A DNA stretch of 64,000 bases from contig NZ_FPBM01000004.1 of NCBI RefSeq assembly GCF_900116715.1, forward strand, positions 1 to 64,000. The letters run 5' to 3'. The notes under the pieces were generated by a model. That model saw only the letters and a list, made by a program, of their open reading frames with translations, ran no database searches and was not told where the DNA came from. A program made the translations under genes and the position numbers. Shown piece after piece: positions 1-8,350 of the stretch. Position 1 is the first letter of the stretch. Each line of letters opens with the position of its first letter. Source of the DNA: Polaromonas sp. YR568 (GTDB lineage: Bacteria; Pseudomonadota; Gammaproteobacteria; Burkholderiales; Burkholderiaceae_C).

Positions 1-147
1 TGCGCCGAGGAGCGGAGGTCCAGACGGATAAGGGCAAAAACTTGTTTGAGCGAAGCGAGTTGTTTTTGACCCCGGCTGGACCGAGCACCACAGGTTGCCC
101 CGGAGCGAAGCGCAGGGGACGCAGACAGTAGGGTCGCCTTTCTTTTG

Positions 148-181
148 CTTACTTTTCTTTGGCGAAGCAAAGAAAAGTGAG
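148..181. repeat. Long imperfect palindrome (hairpin)
   Basis: Arms CTTACTTTTCTTTG (148-161) and CAAAGAAAAGTGAG (168-181) pair with one mismatch around the loop GCGAAG. The hairpin lies within a C/G-rich stretch (about 130-200) that begins and ends with GGGTCGCC/GGCGACCC-like sequence. It is about 65 bp beyond the 3' end of the minus-strand hydrolase gene, so it could act as that gene's terminator, but the composition looks more like a dispersed intergenic repeat. The remainder of 1-245 shows no convincing gene. Confidence 0.6.
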
Positions 182-245
182 TCGCCGCCGGGCGACCCCG
201 GCTCCGGAGCTAAAACCACCTCCGTGTCCGAAGCCGACAAGAGCT

Positions 246-1127
246 TCAACCGTTCCCCAACCCCATCTGCCCCAAAACCGCCTCCCCCAACAACCCCTTA
301 CCCTCCGCCAGACTTTCAATCATTTCAAAATGATTCCGCCCCTCCCCCACCAGCAACTGCACAGACTTGCCAGCACTCGCCACGGCAGCCGCGAAATCCC
401 GAGATTGCCGCTGAAACTCCGGCGTCTCCAGCGTCCCATAAGCCACGATGACCGGCGCCGTGAGCAGCCCCAAATGCCGCTGCGGGCTCAGCGCCTCTTC
501 AATCTCATCCGTAAACCGCACATAACTGCTCCGCGCCGAAAGCCTGGGCGGCTTCAAATCAAAAATACCGCTGCAACATAAACCGCCTTTGATGACATCC
601 GGCGGCAGGCCAAAGCGCCCGGCCCAGTCGGTGGTCAACACCACCCCCGCCAGATGCGCCCCCGACGAATGCCCCAGCACGTGAATGCGCCCAGGGTTGC
701 CGTCAAAGCGCCCCGCATTCGCATGCACCCAGGCCACTGCGCGCCTGACCTGGCCGGCCATCGTCATCAGGTTGCCGTCCACGTCTTGCACCGCCGTGAA
801 GTCGGGCACCACCAGGTGTGCGCCGGCGCGTGTAAACAACCCGGCCGGAAATCCGTAATCACGCGCCCGGCCCGAGCGCCAGGCGCCGCCGTGGATAAAG
901 ATGGCAATCGGTGCATCCGGCCTGGCGGTGGGATACACGTCCAGGCCTTCGATGGCGCTGTCGCCATACACAAAGCGCAGCGGCTCGCCCACCACGGCGC
1001 GCGCGGCTTCGCTGTGGTCGGCGTAGCGTTGCAGCACCTCGGCCATATTGGGCGCGTACACCGCCTGGTTGTAGGCCGCGTCCAGCTCGGCCTGGTCCAT
1101 GTCCAGCCAGACGGCCGGGCCTTTCAT
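246..1127 (-). CDS. Alpha/beta hydrolase, kynurenine-formamidase/carboxylesterase-like (copy 1)
   Basis: A 293-residue cytoplasmic serine hydrolase. The sequence shows an oxyanion-hole HGGAW motif at residues 79-83, a nucleophile elbow GHSSG at 152-156 (Ser154), and a C-terminal GRNHF segment whose His266 would complete the triad. This arrangement is typical of the HGG-type esterase/arylformamidase family; the substrate cannot be told. Its ATG overlaps the stop of the upstream paralogue by 4 bp (ATGA), so the two are probably translationally coupled, downstream of a Bug-type binding protein. No signal peptide is seen. It clearly resembles the neighbouring 1124-2014 product, implying a tandem duplication. 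Confidence 0.85.
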   Translation of the reverse strand: MKGPAVWLDMDQAELDAAYNQAVYAPNMAEVLQRYADHSEAARAVVGEPLRFVYGDSAIEGLDVYPTARPDAPIAIFIHGGAWRSGRARDYGFPAGLFTRAGAHLVVPDFTAVQDVDGNLMTMAGQVRRAVAWVHANAGRFDGNPGRIHVLGHSSGAHLAGVVLTTDWAGRFGLPPDVIKGGLCCSGIFDLKPPRLSARSSYVRFTDEIEEALSPQRHLGLLTAPVIVAYGTLETPEFQRQSRDFAAAVASAGKSVQLLVGEGRNHFEMIESLAEGKGLLGEAVLGQMGLGNG

Positions 1128-2014
1128 GGCGAGGCCTCTGCGCCAAGGCCCATCAACGCGAGCTGCTCACTAAAGAGATCGCTCGCCGGGTCGGCCCATT
1201 CGAGCACCACGTCAAAGTGATGCCGCCCGGCGGGCGCGATCAGCTGCGCCACTTCACCGCGTGAAGCCCACCACTTGGCGACTTCACGGCTCTGGCGCAG
1301 GTAGTCTTCGGTCTCGTTGCCGCCCACGGCCACCAGCAGAGGGCAGCGTACCACCGCGCCGCGGCGCAGCAGTGACACCTCGGCCACCACCTCCGGCGTG
1401 AGGTTGAGTTTCTCGTTGCGAAACGACAGGCGCACGGGCTCAAGGTCGCCGAGGCCGCTCATAAAGCAGGCGCTTTTGACGAGGTCTTCCGGCGCATCAA
1501 ACTCGCGCACCCAGTCCGTCATCAGCACCTGACCGACCAGGTTGGCGCCCGATGAATGCCCGGCGATATGGATGCGCGCCGGGTCGCCGCCATGCAGCGC
1601 CACGTTGAGCCACAGCCAGTGCAGCGCGCGGCGCACCTGCGCGCCCATTTCGGGCAAGGTCGCTTGCGGCACCAGCGTGAAGTCGAGCGCAACGTACATC
1701 GCACCGGCGCCCACATAGGCGGGCGCGGCAAAAGCGCTTTCATCTTTGGAGAGAGCGCGCCAGTCGCCGCCATGCAAAAACACGATCACCGGCGCCGGGC
1801 CGCGCGCGCCGGGCACGGGGAAAAGATCGAGCCGGTCGTCATCACCCAGGCCGTAGGCGATGTTTTCCATGCAGGCCATTGAAGCCTTGGCCGCCGCACT
1901 GCGTTCAGCGTATTCACGCAGGTAGACCGTCACGTCGGGCACGGTGCCGCGGCTGTTGTACTGGCGATCGAGTTCCGCCTGGTTGTAGCCGCGCCAGACG
2001 GCCTTGTGTTCCAT
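1124..2014 (-). CDS. Alpha/beta hydrolase, kynurenine-formamidase/carboxylesterase-like (copy 2)
   Basis: A 296-residue hydrolase with HGGDW in place of the usual HGGAW, a GHSSG nucleophile elbow and a C-terminal GRHHFD segment bearing the probable catalytic His. It is a diverged tandem paralogue of the next gene: both start with a Trp-containing YNQAELD-like segment and both end in a GLG-containing tail. The ATG at 2014 is preferred over a TTG at 2032 because an ACAGGG sequence lies just upstream. The start is about 20 bp after the TctC-like gene's stop, so all three probably share one transcript. An esterase or formamidase acting on the compound bound by the binding protein is plausible but unproven. 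Confidence 0.83.
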   Translation of the reverse strand: MEHKAVWRGYNQAELDRQYNSRGTVPDVTVYLREYAERSAAAKASMACMENIAYGLGDDDRLDLFPVPGARGPAPVIVFLHGGDWRALSKDESAFAAPAYVGAGAMYVALDFTLVPQATLPEMGAQVRRALHWLWLNVALHGGDPARIHIAGHSSGANLVGQVLMTDWVREFDAPEDLVKSACFMSGLGDLEPVRLSFRNEKLNLTPEVVAEVSLLRRGAVVRCPLLVAVGGNETEDYLRQSREVAKWWASRGEVAQLIAPAGRHHFDVVLEWADPASDLFSEQLALMGLGAEASP

Positions 2015-2033
2015 CCCTGTGTCCACCGCCAAG

Positions 2034-3014
2034 CTATTCGACCTTGGCGCCGGAAATCTTCACGGCGCGCGCATTGCGCACGCTGTCGGCCACCAGGAAG
2101 GCGGTGAACTCTTCGGGCGTGCTGGCCACCAGGTCATACGATTTGGCGACGATTTCTTTCTGCACAAAGTCCGGGTCTTTCAAGATGCGCGTGACCTCGG
2201 CGTGCAGCTTCATGACCACATCACGCGGCGTGCCGGCCGGCGCAAAAAGACCGAACCAGGCATTCGACGGCACGTCCGGAAAACCCGACTCGGTGAAGGT
2301 GGGCACGTCGGGCAGCAGTGGCATGCGCGTCTTGCCGCCCACAGCCAGCGCCTTGAGCTTGCCCGCCTTGATATGGGCCTGCGACGAGGCCGCGCCGGAG
2401 AAGGTCAGCTGCACCTCGCCGGCCAGCGCCGCGGGCACAGCCTGCGGAATGCCCTTGTAGGGCACATGCACGATGTCGATGCCGGCCTGGGCCTTCAGGG
2501 TTTCCATCGCCAGGTGCGGCTGGCTGCCGCTGCCGTACGACGCGTAATTGAGCTTGCCCGGGTTGGCCTTGGCGTAGGCGATCAACTCCTTGAGGTTGTT
2601 CGCGGGCACGGCCGGGTTGGCCAGCAGCAACTGGTTGAGCAGCACCAGCTGCGTGATGGGCGCGAAGTCTTTCACCGGGTCATAGGGCAGCTTGGCATAG
2701 AGGTGCTGGTTGATGGTCATCGTCGAGTCGGTGGTGACCATCAGCGTGTAGCCGTCTGCCGGCGCGCGCGCCACAAACTCGGCTGCCAGCAGCGTGCCGG
2801 CGCCGGGTTTGTTGTCGACCAGCACCGGCTGGCCCAGGCTGCGGCCCAGGCGCTCGCCGATCACGCGCGAGATCACGTCGATGCCGCCGCCTGCTGGGTA
2901 GGGCACGACGATGCGTATCGGCTTGTTGGGGTAGTTTTGCGCCAGCGCGGGCGCGGCGCCCACAGCGGCAACTGCCAGCAGCAGCGCTGCCAGGGAAGAC
3001 TTGAACACGGTCAT
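2034..3014 (-). CDS. Bug/TctC-family extracytoplasmic solute-binding protein
   Basis: 326 residues with an N-terminal signal peptide (residues 1-26, ending ALAQ). The mature start, NYPNKPIRIVVPYPAGGG, is the hallmark of Bug (tripartite tricarboxylate receptor) proteins, and a typical C-terminal region follows. The protein acts in the periplasm, usually binding carboxylates or related amphiphilic acids for a TctAB permease. No TctA or TctB gene is present, which is usual for the many orphan Bug proteins of Burkholderiales. It heads a minus-strand run with two hydrolases and diverges from the MFS gene at 3225. The ligand is unknown. Confidence 0.92.
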   Translation of the reverse strand: MTVFKSSLAALLLAVAAVGAAPALAQNYPNKPIRIVVPYPAGGGIDVISRVIGERLGRSLGQPVLVDNKPGAGTLLAAEFVARAPADGYTLMVTTDSTMTINQHLYAKLPYDPVKDFAPITQLVLLNQLLLANPAVPANNLKELIAYAKANPGKLNYASYGSGSQPHLAMETLKAQAGIDIVHVPYKGIPQAVPAALAGEVQLTFSGAASSQAHIKAGKLKALAVGGKTRMPLLPDVPTFTESGFPDVPSNAWFGLFAPAGTPRDVVMKLHAEVTRILKDPDFVQKEIVAKSYDLVASTPEEFTAFLVADSVRNARAVKISGAKVE

Positions 3015-3224
3015 GCGGTCGCTCCAGAGAAGAACAGGCTGTCACGCCATGGATCGCGGCTCGCCGGTACTTTGCCGGTTGCCGTGATGACACCCATCCC
3101 CTTGCAGCATCTGTGCCATGCACAGTTCGCGATTTAATTATTCACGGCTAAAGTAATTTGTCAACGCGGGACTTCACGGGCGACGTCTCCGGCCTAAACT
3201 GGCAGCAGCTCTTCAGGAACTCCC

Positions 3225-4466
3225 TTGGCCGAACCCACACACAGTTCTCCGCAAACCCCACGCGCCACCTGGGTCATGCTGTTTGCGCTAACCACCGCCG
3301 TCGCGCTTAGCCAATCCTTTCGCACCGTGGCCGCCATCATGGCCGCGCCGCTGCAGGCCGACTTTCATTTGACGGCACAGGCGCTGGGCCTGTTTGCCGG
3401 CGCGTTCCATTTTCCGTTCGGCGCGATGCAGCTTTTCATGGGCATAGGCATCGACTTGCACGGCGTGCGGCGCACCGTGCTGGCGGCGTTTCCGCTGGCG
3501 ATTGCGGGCTCTGCACTGTCGGCGCTGGCCGGCAGCTACGGCGTGCTGGTGGCGGGCCAGGTGCTGATAGGCATGGGCTGCGCGCCGGCATTTCTTGTGT
3601 GCACGGTGTTCATCGCGCGGCACTTTCCCACCGGCCGCTTCGCCGCCGTGTCGGGTCTCACGCTGGGGCTGGGCGGCCTGGGCATGCTGCTCACCGGCAC
3701 GCCGCTGGCCTGGCTGATCGAGGCGACCTCGTGGCGCATGGGCTTCTGGGTGCTGGGCGCGATGGCCGCGCTGGCGTGGCTGCTGATTTTTATCTTTGTA
3801 CACGAGCCCGCGCAGCATGCCGTCGCCACAGCGCCGCGCGAATCGGTGCGCGAGGCCTTTGCCAAATTCGGTGCACTGCTCACCTTGCCCCACAGCTGGG
3901 GCATCCTCATCATGTCGGCCGTGGGCTATGCGTCTTTCATCTCGCTGCGCGGCCTGTGGCTGGGGCCCATGCTGATGCAGCGGCATGAGTTCTCGCTGGT
4001 GCAAAGCGGCAACGTTGCGCTGGCGATGTCGGTGGTTTCGCTCTTCGGCCCGCCGCTCTTTGGCCGGCTCGACCCGGGGCCCGCACACCGCCGCCGCTGG
4101 ATCACCGCGCTGACGCTGCTGCTGGCCGGGCTCTTCGCCGTGTTTGCCTTTACCCACAGCACGCTGATCGACGTGGCCGGGCCGGTGGTCATCGGCCTGC
4201 TCTCAGGCTACCTGGTGCTGCAGTACGCCGATGTGCGCGCCGCCTACCCCGCCGCGCTCACGGGTCGCGCGATGGCGGTCTTCACCATGGCGATGTTTCT
4301 GGGTGTGGCGGGCATGCAGTGGCTCACGGGCCTGGTCGCATCTCTGGCCACGCAGCGCGGCCTTGACCCATTCACGGCCGTGCTGGCCTGCATCGCCGCG
4401 CTGCTGGCGGTCGGGGCGGTGGCCTACCGGCTGCTGCCGGCGCCACCCGCTGCCGCCGCAGCTTAG
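3225..4466 (+). CDS. MFS transporter
   Basis: A 413-residue polytopic inner-membrane protein with about 12 hydrophobic segments. A DLHGVRR stretch after the second helix corresponds to MFS motif A. The general form is that of the nitrate/cyanate/sugar-porter-like MFS proteins; the substrate is not recognisable. The start appears to be TTG at 3225, preceded by AGGAA at suitable spacing; an in-frame ATG at 3276 is the alternative and would trim only the cytoplasmic N-terminus. It is divergent from the Bug-type binding protein across about 210 bp holding both promoters. Confidence 0.88.
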   Translation: MAEPTHSSPQTPRATWVMLFALTTAVALSQSFRTVAAIMAAPLQADFHLTAQALGLFAGAFHFPFGAMQLFMGIGIDLHGVRRTVLAAFPLAIAGSALSALAGSYGVLVAGQVLIGMGCAPAFLVCTVFIARHFPTGRFAAVSGLTLGLGGLGMLLTGTPLAWLIEATSWRMGFWVLGAMAALAWLLIFIFVHEPAQHAVATAPRESVREAFAKFGALLTLPHSWGILIMSAVGYASFISLRGLWLGPMLMQRHEFSLVQSGNVALAMSVVSLFGPPLFGRLDPGPAHRRRWITALTLLLAGLFAVFAFTHSTLIDVAGPVVIGLLSGYLVLQYADVRAAYPAALTGRAMAVFTMAMFLGVAGMQWLTGLVASLATQRGLDPFTAVLACIAALLAVGAVAYRLLPAPPAAAAA

Positions 4467-4489
4467 GCCGTGACAACTGCGGCGTACGC

Positions 4490-4927
4490 TCAGCCGGCTG
4501 CGAGTTCGGCGAGCCTGGCCGCTATCGCTTTTTTGCCGAGCCCCCGCATCGCGCGAAGCGTCATCAATTGCGCGGCGCGTGGTTTAGCTTTGCCCTGTTC
4601 CCACTTGTAGATGGACTGGCCGGTGACACCCACCAAAGCGCCCATCTCATTGGCCGACAGGCCCAGCTTCTTGCGCTGGGCGGCCAGGCCGGAGGCGCTG
4701 AAGGTCATGCGCTGGGGCTTTTCAGAAGCCTCGGCCACCACCGCCGGCTTGCCCTGCGCCTTGCCGCCCCGTTTGACGGCGCGTTCAAGTTCGGCAACAC
4801 GCCTTTTCAGCGCGGCGATTTCAGCTCTGTAATGAACGACCGATTTTTTGAGTTGCTGGGTTTCGCTTCGAACCTCTTTGCGTGCAACCCGGGCTATTTC
4901 GTTCTTGAGTACGGTGGCAATATTCAT
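4490..4927 (-). CDS. Coiled-coil plus XRE-type HTH DNA-binding protein
   Basis: 145 residues. The N-terminal part (about 20-55) is charged with Leu/Ala heptads and predicts a coiled coil. A basic Ala/Lys linker follows, then a C-terminal XRE/Cro helix-turn-helix (about 78-130) containing LGLSANEMGALVGVTGQSIY and a KWEQG motif. The fold suggests a dimeric DNA-binding regulator or nucleoid-associated protein. It is convergent with the MFS gene and stands alone. Similar HTH proteins are common in Burkholderiales, but I know of no assigned function. Confidence 0.75.
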   Translation of the reverse strand: MNIATVLKNEIARVARKEVRSETQQLKKSVVHYRAEIAALKRRVAELERAVKRGGKAQGKPAVVAEASEKPQRMTFSASGLAAQRKKLGLSANEMGALVGVTGQSIYKWEQGKAKPRAAQLMTLRAMRGLGKKAIAARLAELAAG

Positions 4928-5014
4928 TCGATTCCAGATAAAACAGCGATTCGTGATTATGGCGTGCGTAAAAGTCGCACCAGGCCAGCCGAAATGCCGG
5001 GGCTATTTCCCGGC

Positions 5015-7117
5015 TCAATCAGCCACTGTCACTACATTGTTGGCATAGCTAATTCGGTTGGCCGCAGCAGGCACCACCTGAATGGGCGGCACATTGGCCA
5101 ATGTGATCGGGTTGGGCGCCGAGCCGCTGAGGCCGCGCGGCAGGGTGCGCACCACCTGGCTGTCGGGCAGGGGCGCGCCGGTCTTCAGGTGGGCATACAT
5201 CATGTCCATGGCCTGGATGAAGTAACGGTGCAGCGGCACCAGCCGGTGGCTGTAACCCGGAAATCCCAGGAAAGCGTCAAAGTGCTGCGCGTTGGTGACT
5301 TCGATGTACGACAGCTTGCTGCTGCGGCCTTCCACCATCTTGTTCAAGCCCAGATAGGGGCGTGATGTGAAGGCCACGGGCACCAGCGTATCGGAGCGGC
5401 CATGCACGATGAGTGCCGGCTTGCCCTGCAGGTTGGCCGTGCGCAGCACCTGCTGTATGCCTTCGCGCACGCGCAGCGCGTCGGGCGTGGTGCCGGTGAC
5501 CAGCGCGCGCAGGCACAGCGCGCCGGGGCTGTTGTAGTCCTGCACATTGCCGGGCGAGATGGAGGCCGCGTCCAGCATGGGGCCGCCCACACTGCCGTTG
5601 TTGACGATGTTGATGCCTGCCGTCGGCGGCACGCCGTTGCCGGTGCCAAACGACGTGGCCAGCGGGCCCGCCAGCGCAGGCACCACCAGATTGGGGGTGG
5701 GCGATGCCGCCGGCGCGGTAGCGGCAAAGCTGTAGCCGCAGAGGTTGTCTTGCACACCGGCGCGGCCGTAAGCGTTGGCATAGGTCAACGCCACCGGCAG
5801 CGTGGCAAATGAATAGTGCGAGGCCTGCAGGTCATTGCCCTCGGGCTGCCAGCCCGCCTGCACCAGCGTGGCCATGGCGCTGCCGGCCTGCTCGGCCGTG
5901 GTGTTGCCGTTGACCATGCCGTTGGCCTTGAGTACCGCGCAGCGATTCGCGGCAATCATCGGGTTGATGGTGTTAAAGACATTGGTGGCAGGCGATGCCA
6001 GCGCCGCGCAGGGTTGCAGCAGGTTGGCCAGCGTGGTGTAGTCGTACAGCGGCTTGCCGGTGCCGGCCAGCACGCTGTTGCCGCGCCGCACACTCAGCCG
6101 TGCATCGGGCACCAGCTGGATCTGTGGCTCACCCACGGCCACGCCGCTAATCAAGCCCTGCGTGTCGAGCTCAGCCGCGGCCAGCGCCGCGCCCGCGCCG
6201 TTGGAAACGCTGGAAGCGATCACGATGGTGTTGGAGGGGTTCAGCGTCCTCAGGCGTGCGCCGCCGTCACGCGAGGGCTTGCCATAGCGCTCGTTGAGGA
6301 CGAAGTAGGCGAACTCCACCGACTGCAAGGTAAAGCGGCCCCAATCTTTTTCAGAGTTCTGCTGCGAATGCGCGTGCTTCACCGCAAAGCGGTAGGGCCA
6401 GGCGGCATTAAAGGCTGTGCGCTCGGCGGGGCTCAAGGCCGCGGTGAAGTTGGAGACGGTGCCCGCCGCGCCCGCGTCGGCGCGCAAGCCGTTTTGCAAA
6501 TGCACGGTGTTGTTCTGCAGGTCGTGCATGCCGCTGCCCGTGCCCTTGTCGGTATAGGCCACGGCGCAGCCGTTTTTCAGGCCCCATTCCCCTGAAGAGC
6601 CGATCGCACCGTAAATGCCGCGCGAGCCGCTGGAGGTGCCGGTCACGATGCAGGGGCTGGCCGGGTTGAAGCCGGCCGGCACCTGCACCATCAGGGTCAC
6701 GTTCTGCCGGCCGCTGCCGTCGTCGGAATAGGTGATGTATTCGGTGCCGGCGATCTTGCCTTCGCCGGCGGTGACATTGCCCCGGGCATCCACATTGGGG
6801 CCATAGAGCGTTCCGTAGCCGCCGCCCGGAGAGATATCAAGGATGGCGCGGTAGTTGTTATAGATGGCGATGCGGCGCAGCTCGGCGGCGCTGGGGTTGA
6901 GCGGATCAACAGGCTGCGGCGCCGGCGCGGCCAGGCCGGTCTTGCCCAGGCCGGCGGTCAGCAAATCGTCGTTGCCGCCGTCGTACACGCCGACGGTGAT
7001 CACGCCCACATAGGGCGGCTTGAGATTGACCTGCTCGCCCGCGCCGCCGCCGCAGCCGGCCAGCACAGCAGCCATGATGGCCATGGTCATGAAGCTGGTG
7101 GTTCTTGTGTATTTCAT
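5015..7117 (-). CDS. D-(-)-3-hydroxybutyrate oligomer hydrolase, lipoprotein
   Basis: 700 residues, matching the usual length of the 3HBOH family, which cleaves 3-hydroxybutyrate oligomers released from polyhydroxybutyrate. The N-terminus is a lipoprotein signal peptide with lipobox LAGC. An early GTSSGSRG segment, an ASSVSNGAGA segment likely to carry the nucleophile Ser, and a late ALIVHGRSDTLVP strand with a following QHFD His are all consistent with an alpha/beta hydrolase. The ATG at 7117 is chosen over one at 7144 because GGAGGA lies 5 bases upstream. The gene stands alone on the minus strand. The lipidation signal suggests an envelope location. Confidence 0.85.
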   Translation of the reverse strand: MKYTRTTSFMTMAIMAAVLAGCGGGAGEQVNLKPPYVGVITVGVYDGGNDDLLTAGLGKTGLAAPAPQPVDPLNPSAAELRRIAIYNNYRAILDISPGGGYGTLYGPNVDARGNVTAGEGKIAGTEYITYSDDGSGRQNVTLMVQVPAGFNPASPCIVTGTSSGSRGIYGAIGSSGEWGLKNGCAVAYTDKGTGSGMHDLQNNTVHLQNGLRADAGAAGTVSNFTAALSPAERTAFNAAWPYRFAVKHAHSQQNSEKDWGRFTLQSVEFAYFVLNERYGKPSRDGGARLRTLNPSNTIVIASSVSNGAGAALAAAELDTQGLISGVAVGEPQIQLVPDARLSVRRGNSVLAGTGKPLYDYTTLANLLQPCAALASPATNVFNTINPMIAANRCAVLKANGMVNGNTTAEQAGSAMATLVQAGWQPEGNDLQASHYSFATLPVALTYANAYGRAGVQDNLCGYSFAATAPAASPTPNLVVPALAGPLATSFGTGNGVPPTAGINIVNNGSVGGPMLDAASISPGNVQDYNSPGALCLRALVTGTTPDALRVREGIQQVLRTANLQGKPALIVHGRSDTLVPVAFTSRPYLGLNKMVEGRSSKLSYIEVTNAQHFDAFLGFPGYSHRLVPLHRYFIQAMDMMYAHLKTGAPLPDSQVVRTLPRGLSGSAPNPITLANVPPIQVVPAAANRISYANNVVTVAD

Positions 7118-7232
7118 GTCGTCCTCCGATTGGTTAATCCGCACTGTCCCGTGTGGCCATCATCATCAAGCGAGCAGGGCCCGTCTGCACGCTTTCGCCG
7201 ATTTGATTTGTAAGCGTTTTGCTCAGCCGGAC

Positions 7233-8162
7233 TCAGGCCTCGGCCCGCACCGGCCGCCGGAACAGCTGGTGCACCAGCGCCCGCATCCACTGGTGGGCCG
7301 GGTCCTTGTCGGTGCTGCTGTGCCAGACCAGCCGCACCTCATAACCCGGCGCGCCGGGAATGCCCCAGACCCGAAAGTCATAGCGCTGGCGCAGGTTGCG
7401 CGCATACATCTCGGGCACGATGGAGAGCAGGTCGGTCGTCAGCGCCAGCTCGGGCAGCGCGCCGAAGTGGCGCGCCCGCAGCACGATGCGGTCCTCCAGC
7501 TTCATGCGCACCAGCATCTGCTCGACGCTGCCGTGAAAGGTGGCCGTGGGCGAGGCCACCACAAAGGCCGACTCGGCCAGCTGCCGCGTGGTCAGTGTGC
7601 GGCCGCTGCGGCCTGAGGCAGGGCGCCATTGCGGCGAAGCCACGGCCACATAGTTCTCACGAAACAGCAGCTCGGTGCGTATGCCGCGGTGTTTGGGCTG
7701 CAGGATGCCTATGGCGAGATCTATCTCACGCGCCTCCAGCGCCGCCGCCACCTCGTCTGCCGCGACCGAGATGTTGGACAGCCGCGCCCCCGGCGCCTGA
7801 CTGCGCAGCGCACCGGCCAGGCCGGGCAAAAACAGCATCTCGCCCAGGTCCGACAGCGACAGCCGCCAGTGCATGTCGCTGTGCGCGGGTTCAAAGTCTT
7901 CATGGCCGGTGACCACTGTTTCCAGCGCCAGCAGTTGCGCCAGCACGGCGGGCGCGAGCTGCTCACACAGGCGCGTGGGCTTGAGGCCCGAGGGCGCGCG
8001 GACAAAGAGCTCGTCTTCAAAGTAGTCACGCAGGCGTGAGAGTGCATTGCTGGTGGCCGGCTGCGAGAGCGACAGCGCCTTGCCGGCCAGCGTGACCGAG
8101 CCGGTGCGGTGAATGGCCGCGAGCACACGCAGAAGATTCAGGTCGAGCTGGCGGAAGTTCAT
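7233..8162 (-). CDS. LysR-family transcriptional regulator
   Basis: 309 residues starting MNFRQLDLNLLRVL, a canonical LysR N-terminal winged HTH (about 3-62, with SQPATSNALSRLR as the recognition region), followed by a two-lobe effector domain. The ATG at 8162 is preferred over an upstream in-frame start at 8321 because the HTH begins immediately and GGAG precedes it; the longer form would add a hydrophobic, non-LysR extension. It diverges from iorA across about 190 bp, the usual arrangement for a LysR activator of the adjacent operon. The inducer could be an aromatic 2-oxo acid, by inference from that operon. Confidence 0.92.
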   Translation of the reverse strand: MNFRQLDLNLLRVLAAIHRTGSVTLAGKALSLSQPATSNALSRLRDYFEDELFVRAPSGLKPTRLCEQLAPAVLAQLLALETVVTGHEDFEPAHSDMHWRLSLSDLGEMLFLPGLAGALRSQAPGARLSNISVAADEVAAALEAREIDLAIGILQPKHRGIRTELLFRENYVAVASPQWRPASGRSGRTLTTRQLAESAFVVASPTATFHGSVEQMLVRMKLEDRIVLRARHFGALPELALTTDLLSIVPEMYARNLRQRYDFRVWGIPGAPGYEVRLVWHSSTDKDPAHQWMRALVHQLFRRPVRAEA

Positions 8163-8350
8163 TTTGCTGTCTCCGGGTTGTCCCGAATTATTCACCAGAT
8201 GGATGTGCCTCATCAGAAAAATCCATTTGCCGTATGCCTTGCGCCTGCGTAAATTGCATAAAAACAAGACGCCGCTCACCCAGACTGCGGCCAGCAACAG
8301 AGACAACACGATGAGATTCACACCGCCATCACCTGCCCAAGGCCCGCACC

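Noticed and set aside
95..581. Two overlapping plus-strand frames
   Set aside because: Cover the palindromic repeat and the 3' end of the hydrolase gene; Pro/Arg-rich translation.
2004..3137. 377-residue plus-strand frame
   Set aside because: Opposite the Bug receptor gene; His/Arg/Gly-rich shadow.
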